This document shows, in pieces, positions 49,773 through 63,786 of a stretch of DNA of 64,000 nucleotides. The stretch is from NCBI GenBank assembly GCA_030710605.1, contig CP092877.1, forward strand, positions 5,139,569-5,203,568, in the 5' to 3' direction. The first letter of the stretch is position 1, and the number at the start of each line of letters is the position of its first letter. A program made the translations under genes and the position numbers. Source of the DNA: Cordylochernes scorpioides. Its lineage: Eukaryota; Arthropoda; Arachnida; Pseudoscorpiones; Chernetidae. The notes under the pieces were generated by a model, which did no database searches, was not told the DNA's origin, and saw only the letters and a program-made list of their open reading frames with translations.

Positions 49773-50680
49773 ATATATATGTGGAAAAAAAACATTAAAA
49801 AATATAATATATGTAGTGAAGGTCTGGTAGCCTCTTGTAGAATCCTGTCGACCATAAATGTGATGATTTTCTGTAAACTCTTGTAGAATACTGTCGACTA
49901 AAACTGTGGTGAGATATCCAGTCGACTTAAACTATGGTGTGAGTCCCTGTCGACTCTCGCTATACTGTGTTGACCGAGAGGAACAGTCAGGATGGGGAGT
50001 TTTCCAGTACCTCTCTGCACCTTGGGAGACCTTTTACAGTTCTCACAAAGTACAGGCAGTCGTGGTCGAGGCAGAGTGGAAAGCTTGGGAATGTCCACAC
50101 AAAACACGAAGACACAGTTGCACTAAGAAAGTTCTGTGAACAGATAAAAGTTGAGCTAGGAGCGAAAGATGGAGATGGAAGAGTTCTTACTGGTCTACAT
50201 GGTGGATGAGGTGGACCTGGGGTACAACCGACGAGGGCTCACGCAGATGATGAAGTGACTATCAAGTGACTGTAAAGTGACTGTATTTATAGGTTAAGAC
50301 GGGGGCCTTATATATATCTTTCCCGAGAAAGGGAGTAGAGCATTTCAACAGACGCGAAGAGTGTGGATCGTCTGATAAATTCTAAACTGGCGCCGTCCTG
50401 GCAGTTTCCAATCTATTTTTAGATGTTGTTTTGTGACTCCCATCTATCTCGAATTTAGACGCTTTTGACTTCTATCTCTTTAGCTCAACTCTCAATCTAT
50501 TACAGAGTTTTATATATTTATTCTCAGTTTGTACAAAGTACATTACATATGAGGATGTAAGGACACATGTCAATCATGCGTATAATCATTTATAGATGTG
50601 TTTCTATTATACAACATGAAAATCTTGTTATAAGTTATATACAATATGGGGTTGTTGGTTTGAATTACCATATATATATA
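49773..50680 (-). repeat. LTR and leader relic, copy 2 of the 4215-4965 family
   Basis: About 49930-50680 matches copy 1. To the left (49837-49965) GTCGAC recurs four times in a degenerate tandem arrangement (GTCGACAGGATTCTACAAGAG on the minus strand resembles the G3 leader at 21040). TATATATA lies near 50310. A gypsy LTR plus leader of a G2/G3-related family is the likely identity; the rest of that element is gone, G4 adjoining on the left. Confidence 0.55.
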
Positions 50681-53024
50681 CAGGGTGATCCAAAAGTCCC
50701 GCACAACTTTAAAAATTAATAACTCCGCGAATATTTGCGCTAGAGCAATGCGGTAAACACCATTGTGTTCAGGATGCAATGGGAATTTTTGTGGCAAATA
50801 ATAAAAATTTCGAAATTGATTTTAGTTACAACTTTATTCGCTAGATGGCGCTCTACCAGAATCAGCGATTCAGCGGCCAAATTGTTTGATAAATTGCAAA
50901 ATAAAACTGAACGACACGTATTTTTCCTTTTTGAATACCAGGAAAGAACCCTAATAATATCAAATGATAAATTAATAAAACACAATTTCGCCAGAAGTTA
51001 GAAGAAATGGTTAACGATTTTTAAATACAATCTGAGATATGTAAAATAGGTATATGCAAATTAAAACATGTAACAAAAAATATCTATATTTTAGATGGGG
51101 TTTTATGAAATAGATTGAATGTTTGGAAAACACTGCTGATATCAATACACGATTTTTTGAAATGTTAATATAGTACCAAAAATTATGATGGCACTACTAA
51201 TAGGATTTCGTGCTTAAGGAATGTGTAGTTTCTTGACTAATTGGAGACACTTGACTATTTAACTGGATATTTGTCATGATCCAAAAATGAAATATAGAGG
51301 GGAGTGACAAAATATATTTGTCGTACTTTATTCCAAATATCCTATGGGTTTGTCAAATGTTATCATTTTTATTATACTGTACATAATTTTGAAAATGTAT
51401 TCCCTCAACAAAAAAAATCATTTTTAAATCGACTTTTTGCGCTGAAAAACGTGGTAGTAAAATCATTTTGTATTATTTTTGCGCGAAATTTCTAAAGTTG
51501 ATGGGGGGGGGGGATAAAGAGAATATTCATTTTGCTATTTCTTCTAATGAGCGAAAAGCGATAAACTAAACATAAGGGATAAAATTGTGTATACCAGTGT
51601 TATTCGAGAAGTTATAACACTTTGGCCTGCACGAAATAATATAACATGTGGGCAAATCACAAACAAAATAAATTACTGTTCACAGAAAAAAAAGAGTCAA
51701 GATGTGAGGACAGCATTTATCATTCCCATAACCCAAAAAAAAAAAGAGCTGCAAAATATAACACATGAGGTAACTGCCTTCTCTCTTGTATTAGGTCACA
51801 ATCCTTGCTCAATGTGGCGCCCTTCATTCTCAAACACCGCCTGCAGACGATAGATGACAGAACGGTCACAATTAAATAGTTGAAATTTATAAAACGTGCC
51901 ATCTGATAGAAGCCTTCAACATGGCCAATGTGGTAGGCCGGCATCGATAAAAACGCGACTTAATGTACCCTCATAACCGAAATTTTAAGGCGTCAAGTCT
52001 GGTGATATTGGAGGCCACTGGTGTATAAATTGGAGACTTATCAACGAATTTCACCGAACGTATCCTTCAGGAAATTGTTCATAACCGCGGAGATATGAGG
52101 AGGTCCTCCATCATGCATGAATGTTATTTCGCTTAGTGCTTGTCTGTCCTGCAATATGAGAATAGCCTTTTCTCTCAAAAGTTGAATATTACGTTCACAA
52201 GTTACAAAAACAGTTTTAAAAGTTCTTCCATTGATTTTTTCAATGAAAAATGGCCCAATAATAAAAGAAGAAGTGAACCCACACAAAACTGTAACTCTGG
52301 GCTGATGAAGTGGTATTTCTGTAAAAATCCTAGGGTTTTCTGTTGCCAAAATGAGGCAGTTTTGAATGTTAAATTCTCCCTTTAGATAAAAGTGAGCATC
52401 ATCTGTTCTTAGAACATTTGACAGCCAGTTTTCATCAATATCAATTTGCCGGAAAACCCATGCAGCGAATTCTTGACGCTTCTCAAAATCGTTGACTTTC
52501 AACTCGTGAAAACTTTGAATTTTGTTAGGGTATTTTTATAGAAAAATTCTAAATGTGTGTTCTCTCCAAACTGTTCCATACGAAATCCCCGTTTGTCGAG
52601 AAACTTGTCTAGCACTTACTTCTCCATACGTGGATAACGTTTCAATAGCTTCAGCATTCTGCAAACCGTAACAGCCACTGACTTGTATGTCGATGGTCTT
52701 CCACTCCGAGGTTTTACTTCCAGAGATCCAGTTTCCTCAAAACTTTTAATCAATCGCTTTAGAGAGTAGAAACTCATTGGTCCTTTACCGCTTCGAATAT
52801 ATTTAAAGGAAAGAAACGCTCGTAAAGCTTCAGTGGCAGATTCTGATTCACAATTCAAATATTTCACCAAGAGTGCTTTATCCTGTAGTGACGGCATTCC
52901 AGGGGGAAGGGGAGAAGTCCGACCACACCTCCTTGCGGTCCCCCCTGGACCCTTGGAATATTTGACCAAATTCTGGTTCGTTTCCAAGATGACTAACGTT
53001 GCAACGGCACCCATTTTCAAATGA
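50681..53024 (-). mobile_element. Mariner-superfamily element with DUF4817-type transposase, decayed
   Basis: The left end begins CAGGGTGATCCAAAAGTCCC directly after TA, a typical terminal inverted repeat. No matching right end was found near 53024, so that end is lost. The transposase occupies about 51780-52897 on the minus strand; 51000-51580 is AT-rich filler. Confidence 0.75.
51780..52897 (-). pseudogene. DUF4817-type mariner transposase
   Basis: The start MPSLQDKALLVKYLNCESES at 52897 is the usual N-terminus of this family, followed by KGPMSFYSLKRLIKSFEETG and the RSGRPS hook. Frame breaks lie near 52610 and 52510. The catalytic part at 52502-52041 has RTDDAHFYLKGEFN (first Asp), ENPRIFTEIPLHQPRVTVLC, IIGPFFIE and FMHDGGPPHISAVM (second Asp). 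Past a stop, SPDLTP and NFGYEG mark the third acidic motif with a stop just before Asn. The C-terminus near 51800 reads SVIYRLQAVFENEGRHIEQ. Not functional. Confidence 0.82.
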
Positions 53025-53049
53025 AGAGCAAAACTGATAATTCCAGTAA

Positions 53050-56000
53050 TGCTACCGCGTCCGGGGTAACCGCCGCGTCAGGAGCTGCAGCTCGAGCTCA
53101 TGATGAGAAATCTACTACGAGGACACAATTCAATCTACTACAACTCAATATAAATGATACCCAGAGGAAAATAAAGAGCTGACTTGTCTTCTCTATGACA
53201 ACAATGTACATATTACTTGTCCTCAGGAGACAAAATTGAATCAGAATCTGAGATTCAATATCAAAAATTATACAACACTACGAAAGAACAGACTGGGAAA
53301 ATTCGGAGGAGGACTTGCCGTTTTGATTAAAACTCTATATATCAAATTTAAGGAACTCGCCTATAATCAGAGTAAACCTAGAGAAAGCACGACAGAAGTT
53401 CAGGCAATAGAAATCTATCTTACAGATAAATCAATTCCAATCATAAATGTTTATCACCACGATAATACTAGCATCAATACAGGCCTGATAGAGACATTAA
53501 GTACAGCGTCTTCGGATATCGCAATCATACTTGGTGATTTTAATGCCGAAAGACCAACTTGGGGATCACCTGTCCAGGATAACAAAGGTCAACATGTTGA
53601 GGACATGCTAACCGACCTCGACCTTACACCTTTGAATAACGAAAAGAACGCCTATCTATCCAAGTCCACAGGCACAGAATCCGCAATATACATCACAGTG
53701 ATAAATTACAACATCGCACCCATAACACAATGGAAAATGCTGAAAAGTGCAATCAGTAACCACAGACCAATTTTAACAACCCTAAAATTCAAAATTGAAA
53801 ATTTCCGACAGAATAAAAGAACACTGGAAAAATATTCACAGAAAATCTTGAAGAACTGTGCAACGAAGAATTAAATCACAGAACGATTGACAAAAAATTG
53901 GAAAAATTCTCTTCGAACATATCCAAAGCTGCAAAAGTATCGATACCTAGAGGTAGACGTAAAGACCTGTGAATACTTTACTGGAAGGACCACAATATCG
54001 AGGCAATGATTGCAGAGAGAGACAATATCAATGAACTTCTTAAAACAAATAAAACAGAAGAAATCATAAAGGAACCCATTGAAATTAGTCACAAAATATA
54101 ACAAGAAATTTGGATATTCAAACAAGAAAAATGTGCAGAATTCTGCGAAAAAAATGGATCCAAAAAAGGAAAGCCATCACTTGAATATAATTAGTGTTAT
54201 AAAACAATCAAAACCAACACTAATCCTCCAATACTCTTACCGATATGAATAGCGAGAACGAACAAACAGATGGCTGAAATAATTGCTGAATATCTTTCAA
54301 GCACTTCCAGACTCAGCTATACGAATGAAGGCAGGACTCTAAAAATAATGTAAACAGGTTAGTTAAACAAGCAAGAAATTACCATCAACAAGATATTTAC
54401 TCGAGAGACTTCACACTGAATGAGCTAAACTCATCAATAGGAAAGTTTAATACAAGATGTCACCTGGAGATGCTCTAATATTTGGTCAAATGATTAAACA
54501 CTTTGGAGACAAATCTAAAAATCAACTCCTACGAATACTGAAGATTTCATGGCAAACTGGTAAACTACCAAAGAATTGGAAGATATCAATTATAGTGCCA
54601 ATACTGAAACCAAACAAAGATGCCAAGGAATGCAAGAACTATCGGCCAATTGCTCTTACCAGCATACTTTGTAAAATAACAGAACGAATTATTCACTCTA
54701 GGCTCATAGTCTGGCTCACTATCAATAATAAAATAAACTTCTACCAAACTGCCTAAAGATCCAGACACTGTACAACTGATAAACTGTTCTACTTCTGTCA
54801 ATCAATAATATATTTTTAGGAAAAACCACCAAAGAAGACAACGGCCGTATTCCTGGATATGACCTCAGCTTTTGATCGAGTGTGAAGGGAGAAATTACTT
54901 GAAAGGCTGCACAACATCGGAGTAAAAGGAAAAATCTTAATCTGTATTGCAGACTTCTTAAGGGGAAAAAGGATAAAGGTTCGGGTCAATGGAGCATTTT
55001 CCAAGGACCGAAGAACATGGGCTGGTGTACCTCAGGGATCTGTGCTCAGTCCTCTACTCTTCTCGCTATATGTTAACTGTTGTTTATGTAAATAGATGAA
55101 TATTATTTGTATTATTTAAAGCCTCATTATGTAAGAATATATGTGTATATGAATTGGACATTTTTTGTTGGCCAAACGAAAAGAATAAGAGCTAAATAAA
55201 GAGTCATTGTCAAGTTTGAGTTGTTATGCAGATTATATAGCCATATGGCACACAAGTAGCAGTATAGAAATATCAGAAAAATACTGAACACATCAATGAG
55301 AGGACTGGAGAAGTGGGCAATGAAACTCAAAATGACAATAAACCCAATAAACACAAACCTATAGGTCTCCTTCACTGACAGAAAAAAAGGCATGATTTTA
55401 ACTCCAAAATAAGCATAAACAACCATATAATTGATAAAATTAGATCTCCAATTTACCTAGGTGTGATACATGATGAGAAATTGCGATTTACAGAACACAT
55501 AATTAGCACCTCAAATAGAGCTACCAGAAACCTAAACATTCTGAGAAGGCTATGTTGAACAAATTGGGGAGCAAAACCCAAAATTCTCAGAACAACATAT
55601 ATCCCCTTAATAAGGCCACCTGTTTTATCTCCCTCAAGTTCATCATTAAAAAGAAAACTAGACAGTGTTCAAGCAAAAGCGGCCAAATTAATCACTGGTT
55701 CTGTTTCAAATACAAACAATTAGAAAATTCAGAGAGAATGTGGTCTAGACCTACTTGAAAGCAGAAGACAATTAAAAACAATAAACCGAACACATATCCC
55801 ATAGAACCTATTTAAACTGGACACAAAAAGAAAGGCTCAAAAGATCTTCAACACTTCAGTACGACAACAATATTAGAAAGAACATAAATATGAAACGTAA
55901 TGAATTTCAAATTCGAGAATAACCAATATTTCCTACCCCATTGCCATCAAATGTAATCATCAATCTTAATCTGAATGAACCCTGCAATAAAAAAAAAGAG

Positions 56001-56935
56001 AACAAAAACATACTTAAAAAGAAAGAACTTGACACAATTGGCTTATGCGATCAGATAAATTATTTAACAGCATATACAGATGGATCATCAGACCTTACCA
56101 TAAGTAATGGAGGGGCTAGAATTAACATAATACTGCAAGATGGAACATACATCAAAATCAAAGAAGGACCAAGAAAGATTTCACTTGTGAACTGACAGCT
56201 ATCTGGAAAGCTCTTGATGTATGCCTTAACCAACCATCCCTGCATCAAGCAGAAGGAATTATAATATACCGTACAAAGACTTCATATCCGATCTAGAAGC
56301 AATTCAGAAGGGCAATACTATAATCACACAGAAAATACACTCGTTACTTACTCAACTGATATCATTGGAGAATAACTGCATTCTACAATGGATTCCTGCC
56401 AGTGTTTGGATCGGGGTTAATGAAATGGCAGTTGAATTTGCAAAGGAAGCCAGAAAGTTGAGCCAAAGAAAAGAACAAATGCCATTATTTGACGCTGATG
56501 CTTTGGAAAAATACTAGAAAATTGAACAAAAATAAGAAAAAAAATCAAAATGCGAAATAAACACTGAGAGAAAAATGACAAAAACTATAACACGGCTTAG
56601 AACAAAACACTATAAAGAAATGACAATACATCCAGATGGCACAAGAACCTATAGGACATGCAACAACTGTCCTTAGTGGAACTAACACCTACTCACATAT
56701 TCTCATGCCCAGCAATGGCCGCAGCCTTGCAAAAATTTGACATAGACCCAGAGGAGCTACTTTACACACCCAAGATAGTGGACAATGCTGCTGCTGCTGT
56801 GATAGAGATGCATGGAGACATCTGAGGCTCTTTATTGGACACGACAAAAACAACAACGGCATTCCAGAATAAAATAAATCTTCAGAGATAGATATATTTT
56901 TCAAATGAATTAAAATAAATATAATCGATACTGAT
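53050..56935 (+). pseudogene. LINE relic with endonuclease, RT and RNase H (I/jockey group)
   Basis: From about 53085 the frame reads FNLLQLNINDTQRKIKEL; then 53236-53874 is an APE-type endonuclease (AIILGDFNAERPTW, ISNHRPIL). RT follows in pieces: 54457-54750 (SIIVPILKPNKDAKECKNYR), about 54830-55075 (VFLDMTSAFDRVW, WAGVPQGSVLSPLLFS), and after ~130 foreign bases YADYIAIW near 55230. 55941-56195 has RNase H (AYTDGSSDLTISNGGARI), and QWIPASVWIGVNEMA follows near 56390. A C-terminal Cys/His stretch ends near 56720. Numerous indels and stops. RNase H and a second gene layout distinguish it from LINEs A and B. Confidence 0.82.
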
Positions 56936-56944
56936 ACTGCAACA

Positions 56945-59346
56945 AAACATGGTTTGACGCTCATTTGTAAAGGAAATCAGATAAAATTGTAAAAAAATTC
57001 GAAAGTTATAGTTACTGGAAAAAAGGATAATTCAAATCTTTATAGAATATTTATTAAAGCAAAGCAATCTTTACAAATTCATGTTGCCCCGTTAAGTCAA
57101 GATATATTGCATCAAATAATGGGACATGTAAAACCTATAAAATTATCATAAATGTTTGAAAATAAGGTTTTTGAAGAAAACATTAAAATTAGGGAAAAGC
57201 CTGATTCTTTACTATGTGAAACATGCATCTATGGAAAACAAAATAGAAAAGTTTTTCACACGTCAACAAGTCCAAATTCGACCTATCCAGGAGAGCTGAT
57301 CTATTCAGATGTTTGTGGAACAATGAATAAAATATCACCAGGTGGATCATTATATTTTGTATCATTCAAGAATTATTTTTCAAGATTTAGAGTGGTCTTC
57401 CTCATTAGGCATAAATCAGATGTACTTGAGAAATTTAAAAAAAATGTAAAAATGTTAGGACTGAAACTGGAAATAAAATAAAAAAGATTCAGAACAGATA
57501 ATGGCACCGAATTTTCAAATAAGAATTTTTCTGATTATCTAAAATCTCTAGGAATTGTTCGTGAACTCACTGCTCCGTATACCCCAGAACAGAAGAGAAT
57601 TTCTGAAAGGAGATAACAGAACAATAGTTGAATCAGCTAGATGCTTGTTACATGGAAGAAAAATGCCTCTTGAACTGTGGGCTGAGGCCGTAAACACAGC
57701 GGTTTATCTCTTAAATAGATGTACTACTAAAGTATTGGGAAATTAAACACTTTATGAAATAAGGGACAAGAGAAAACCCTCCATCTTACATTTGAAAACC
57801 TTTGGATGTAATGCTTATGTGCATATACCAAAGGATAACAGAAAGAAATTAGACAAAAAGAGTATTCGTACATTTTTTTGTTGGATATATATATACTGAA
57901 CTAACAAATTATAAAATGTAGGATCCTATTGCTAGAAAAATTATTATAAGCAGAGATTAAATATTTACTGAAGCTAATACATCATAAAATATTCAGGATA
58001 ACCAACAAGAGCAGGTAACTATATATAGTGAAGAAAGTGTTGATAGCACAAATACCAGTTTCAAACCAGAAGAATCAGATACCCTCTCAGGAATAGAATC
58101 AGAGAAAAGGAATAACCATCAACCAACTGTACAAGAGCTATTTCATATGCTTGTTATGTCCATGGCCAAGAACCAATGAACTATGAAGATGAAATCGTTG
58201 GACAAAACTCAAAAAAGTGGATACCAGCTATGAATGATGAATTCAATTCCTTGATGAAAGATCAAACATGGACGCATTTGACACTACCATCAGACAGAAA
58301 ATCTATTTCATGCAAGTGGATATACAAAATAAAGCAAAATGCAGATGGATAAAATAAAATGTTTAAGGCTAGACTAGTTGCGAAAGGTTATTCACATATA
58401 TCAGGACTTGATTATGGTGAAACATTTTTTTCCATTAGTAGAATTCGATTCAATCAGAACAATCTTATCACTTTGTGCATCACTTGATATAGAAATGATT
58501 CAATTAGATGTAAAATCTGCCTTCTTGAATGGTGATTTGGAAGAAGAACTCTATATGGAACAACCTGTACCTTCTGATCCTTACTCAAAACTAACAAAAG
58601 AGATGTGTCCAAAAGATAATCAGGAAATTGAAGAAATGAACAAGATTCCATACAGACAGACAATTGGTAGTTTAATGTACCTCATGACTGGAACTAAACC
58701 TGATATTGCCTACGCAGTCAGCAGGGTTAGCCAATTTATGAACAACCCAGGACCTTCACATTGGACCGCAGTAAAGAAAATATTTGGATACTTAAAAACT
58801 ACGAAAAACATCGGTGTTTGTTTTGGTGGGAGTTCCTGCACTACATCTCTGATAGGTTTTTCCGATGCTGATTTTGCTGGAGACCTAGACACAAGAAAAT
58901 CAACCACCGGATATGTGTTCATGTTGAATAATGGACCTATTTCTTCGTGCAGTCAAAAACAGAATTGTGTGTCTCTGTCAACAACAGAATCTGAATATTG
59001 CGGCTTCCAAAGCAACGAAAGAAGCAATTTGGCTGAGACAACTTCTACGAGAGCTACATCAAGAACAAATAAAACCTACAACAATTTATTGCGACAATCA
59101 AAGCTGCATAAGACTCGTTCACAACCCAGAATACCACAAAAGTACTAACCATATTGATATTCCGTATCACTTTATCAGAGATCAATTTCAAAAACATGCA
59201 ATTGGCCTTCTTTATGTCTGCACCAATGCTCAAGCTGCAGACATATTTACGAAAGCTCTACCTCCAGAAAGGTATAGAAGACTAAGAAGCCAACTTGGAC
59301 GGTTTGAAGCAACTAAGTTCTTGTCATGTGGGAGTGTTGGAGAGTA
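56945..59346 (+). pseudogene. Copia pol: integrase, partial RT, RNase H
   Basis: The pre-integrase segment (LHQIMGHVKPIKL, CETCIYGKQNRKVFH) precedes the integrase core: GELIYSDVCGTMNK, then RTDNGTEFSNKNF near 57495 and, after breaks, SARCLLHGRKMPLELWAEAV. The RT N-terminal part appears near 58240-58330 and from 58378 (IEMIQLDVKSAFLNGDLEEE). An internal deletion removes the palm with its Asp pair: EQPV is followed at once by SDPYSKLTKEMC, from the thumb side. RNase H is long and open: GSLMYLMTGTKPDIAYAVSR, GFSDADFAGDLDTRKSTTGY, IYCDNQSCIRLVHNP, NAQAADIFTKALPPERY. Confidence 0.88.
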
Positions 59347-59799
59347 ACTTCGCACATCAGCTCTTGCGCCACTTTTCCTACCGGACATCACGTGCCCTGG
59401 CGGCACGCTGACTGTACCTGTAGTTAAAGTTTTGGTTTCTGTTACTACGCTTGCCTTTTTGCCTCTTTTGTTCTTTGCCATCTCAATCTAATTTATATAA
59501 TATTATATATTATATTATATTTATATTATATTATCTTAATCTAATTCTTGATTAATCAAGAATGGGTATTTGGCCAATTCTGGAATAATTAAAAATCAAC
59601 GAGAATAGTTGATATTTATTCCGATAGATGGCGCAAGCCATCAGCAACTATCAGTTGCACGATAAGTAGATGCCTTTTTCTTAATTTATGCTCCTTATCC
59701 CAGTACAATATTACATTTGTGCTATTTTTTCACATCTTAATCTAATGTTTTTGTAAATAAAACAATAATATCAGAGATCCAACCTCTGATTCTCTTACA
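59335..59799 (+). repeat. 3' LTR of the copia relic, interrupted
   Basis: TGTTGGAGAGTAAC to CTCTTACA, with AATAAAAC before the end. About 265 bp without the retrozyme insertion and one copy of its duplication. The end is inferred from the TG...CA rule, as no partner LTR is present. Confidence 0.65.
59533..59746 (+). mobile_element. Solo R1 retrozyme fragment with 13-bp target duplication
   Basis: 59546-59733 (188 bp) matches the 338-bp R1 monomer from TCTTGATTAATCAAGAATGG to TTTTTTCAC, with a few substitutions (GGCGCAAGCC for GGCGCTAGCC). ATCTTAATCTAAT flanks it at 59533-59545 and 59734-59746. It is a 5'-truncated partial unit without the hammerhead. The duplication has the same length as that of the big array. 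Confidence 0.85.
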
Positions 59800-60292
59800 C
59801 ATAGTGACGCAGAATGAAGCAAATAGTACCATTTACATTGTCAACAATCGAGTTGCTAGTAGAACGATAAGAAGTTATTGATAGTTTTTAATACTATATA
59901 ACTTGCATATTTCTCTGAATATATCTGAACGAATGCCACTCCACGGTCAGATAAGGTTTCTTAACACAAGTCCCATATCTGTTCACTATCTTATCAACAA
60001 ATTCGTATTCAGCGGTCTCTGCAATGCAATCCATAAAGGGAAAAAAATCTCAGCGTACCCGGTGAAAGCATCAATAAACACGAGTAGATATCTATACCTG
60101 TTCCTAGACAAGGTAAGAAGTCCTACGAAAGGGTAGTTAGCGGGTCAGATGGGCAGGATAGGACCTTTCCTGAGCCTACCATTATGCTCTGCGTACACTG
60201 TGCATGTCTTCACGTACCTACGTACATTATACACAGTTTCCTTCCAATAGTAATGGCTTAAGACAGCGTACAATGTTTTATCTATTGAAATA

Positions 60293-61231
<939 letters not shown>

Positions 61232-61589
61232 TATGTCCTCTTATGGGATTGTCATGACATCTTTACAGAATCACGAAGAGCAGGAAGTCTGACGTTTGCT
61301 TCGCCATCTTCCCCTTACGAGTGGGCCTACTTTCTGAACTGATCATGTCGAAATACCGGGTGGATCTGCTTAAAAATTACCTTCACTCTTTTATATCTCA
61401 CTATCAGCGCTTAAGGTTATCTTGTAGATGTTTTTACATAAATTAATTAAGGAATAAATTCAAAAAAACCTTTTTGTTTGGACCGTAGGTTTTCACAGGA
61501 ATGAATGAGAAATTGCAGTGCATCAGGCATACGATAAGCTTAAATTTCAACTTGTCTCTGTATCCATTCTTCTTCATCTTTATCACAAA

Positions 61590-62640
61590 TAAAGGTAATG
61601 GTTATCGCTGATGTCAACGACTTAAGATGTGGCGGTATGTTATCACAGTTGAAGAACGGCACTCCACAGCCCATTAGTTTCTACAGCCATAGGTTCAGCA
61701 AAGTGCCGAGTTAAATTACAGTACCATAGAAAGGGAATAGCTGTTTAATAATATGTCAAATGAGCAGTTTGACTTCTACATCTATAGGTAGTAGATGGAA
61801 ATATATAATGTGACCCCGATCCGCTGCGATATCTTAAGTCTCTGGAGGATAAAATTCGTAAACTAATGAAATGGACCTTGATGCTACAGGACATGGAGTT
61901 ACCCTTTTTGCATGTGAGGTGGGATGAGGAGAATGCGATGGCTGTGTCTCGCTGACCCGCGACACCTTTAATACCGAGGTTGTTGATCTCAATGTCTATG
62001 ATGGATTAACTACCATTCCGAAATATGAGAAACCCATGCTGCCCATGCATCCTACTTTTCAGACAAGTCCACCCGATATCTCAACAAGGCCAGTCCAACA
62101 GTATGCCTATTTGTAAGAAGAGGATGATGAAGCAAATTGTTAGACTCCTCTTGCTCACGGTGATACCATTTTGGAAAGATGTCGATGACAGTCTCATAGG
62201 AGAGCATCTTTCAATAGAGAAAATACGTGGTCTTAAGCCATAACTATTTGCTATATGTCTGATGTAAATAGGAAGGTGAAGTCATGCTCAGTGTGTGAAG
62301 AGAACAGTGGAAGGCTTATGAAGGCACTTAACCCGCTAGCTACCTTTTTAAGAGAGTATGCGTAGACATCGTGGGTCCTCTTACACTGTCTAGGAATAGG
62401 AATAGATACTTGTTTGTGTTCATTGATGCTCTCACCGAGAACGCTGAGGTAGGGATTGCGGGAGACACTGCGTAAGAATTTGTTTCTATGATAAAGAAAA
62501 GGTTTGGGAAATGTAAAGGAGGTTCTATTTGACTACAGAGCCGGTTCAGATTTATTCATGGAGATATAAAATCTATAAGGTACAATATATCCACAGCTTC
62601 ATATCATCCTACAAACAACTCGGGATTAATCATTTTTGTT
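61590..62640 (+). pseudogene. Second gypsy pol relic: RNase H end and integrase
   Basis: In broken plus frames: PISFYSHRFSKV and LNYSTIERE (RNase H) near 61670-61740, then integrase finger pieces (CSVCEENSGRLMKALNPLAT near 62290-62345), IVGPLTLSRNRNRYLFVFID near 62370-62430, and FGKCKEVLFDYRAG near 62500. Opposite in orientation to 59900-61380 but of a similar type (LSRNRYRYL in both). Heavily decayed. Confidence 0.65.
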
Positions 62641-63156
62641 CTCTGCTCTATTTTCTTTTTCGAAGAACATAAACATATTTTCTCTCATTGGTTTACTAAC
62701 GCTCCCATGAGAACATATTTAAATTCACATTAGAATATGTTCGTCAGTTTTTTTTTTAATTAAAATTTCATTATGTAAAATTTTATTGTTAATTTTCATG
62801 AATAGTCAAACCTTTTGAAAAACACCTCTCTGTCCATCGATCTTTTGGAATTCTTCAATTTCAAGTGCGGTATTTGTACGGCAGTGTATATATAGACTAT
62901 CTGAACAAAACACACACAAATAATATTATATAAGATTCTTTGAAATAAATTTTAATTATTTATTGATATCTAAACTATTTTGAAATAAATATATATACAT
63001 AGGGTAATATATGAGAGAAGATTGAATACAGAGGTAAAAATATATATTCCGGTAGAATAATCATGTATTACTTAAATATATAAAAATATTTGACAAATTA
63101 TATAAATAAATAACGTTGTGTTATATTTTATAAATTACAATGGCAATCAAAAGGTA
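62641..63156. other. AT-rich spacer, nothing recognised
   Basis: About 515 bases, very AT-rich, no ORF or repeat noticed. Confidence 0.6.
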
Positions 63157-63786
63157 CTAATTAGAGTTCTCTAATAAACGCTGGATCATTAAAGCCGTGT
63201 CCAAGAATTTGAAGTAAGTACCTTCTTGAAGAAAGAGATATGAGAGGTCTAGTCCAGGGCTTTGACTAAGGCAAGTATCTTGATGCAGGACGCTGGTGTC
63301 CATCATCGTGCATGGCCCTTGAATCATGCCCTCGCGGCACGTTGGTCGCTGTGGAAGAAAATGTCCGGACACGATCCCACCTGCTGCTCTCAAGAATAGG
63401 ATCAGGCCGTTGTGTTCCCTCACGGCGTTATCCACTAGGGATTGAAGATAATACACTTCAGAAGGAAAATGGTTCAGGAATTGCTGCCCGGCTATATTTT
63501 GAAAGCTTGGATCTTGAAGGTAAGTCAATATAATATTCATATGGAATTTTACATTTTTCTCGTGTATGAGCATATCATGGGCATAGGAAAAATATTTGCA
63601 TCCAAAACAATGATATTTGCATTTTATCGGCTTAAAAAATAAAACATTTCTTTTAATTTGATTTTGTAGCAGATTCAGTTTGAAGTTGCATATTATATGA
63701 TCATTAATGGTTTTCTTATGATATTTTCTTTTGTTGAACTTCGGTTTTGCTGTTCCAAATATGTTCAAGCTCTGAGTAACATCCAT
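63157..63786 (-). CDS. Unassigned 209-residue ORF, possibly containing a host exon
   Basis: I do not recognise this protein. The N-terminal ~90 residues are Lys-, Asn- and Ile-rich with CKYHCFGCKYFSYAHD and look like translated AT-rich DNA. From about residue 90 (63520) composition changes to a balanced stretch (AGQQFLNHFPSEVYYLQSLV, HNGLILFLRAAGGIVSGHF). A CTTACCTTCAAG sequence at the transition could be a splice acceptor, making 63157-63520 a terminal exon. An unknown host gene or a decayed element are both possible. Confidence 0.3.
   Translation of the reverse strand: MDVTQSLNIFGTAKPKFNKRKYHKKTINDHIICNFKLNLLQNQIKRNVLFFKPIKCKYHCFGCKYFSYAHDMLIHEKNVKFHMNIILTYLQDPSFQNIAGQQFLNHFPSEVYYLQSLVDNAVREHNGLILFLRAAGGIVSGHFLPQRPTCREGMIQGPCTMMDTSVLHQDTCLSQSPGLDLSYLFLQEGTYFKFLDTALMIQRLLENSN

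Larger units (their letters stand above)
56945..59799 (+). mobile_element. Ty1/copia element relic with 3' LTR
   Basis: Pol runs from the pre-integrase region to RNase H and is followed by a GTCATGTGGGAG tract and an LTR starting TGTTGGAGAG. The 5' LTR and gag are missing, the LINE relic adjoining on the left. The LTR is interrupted by a retrozyme fragment. Confidence 0.85.
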
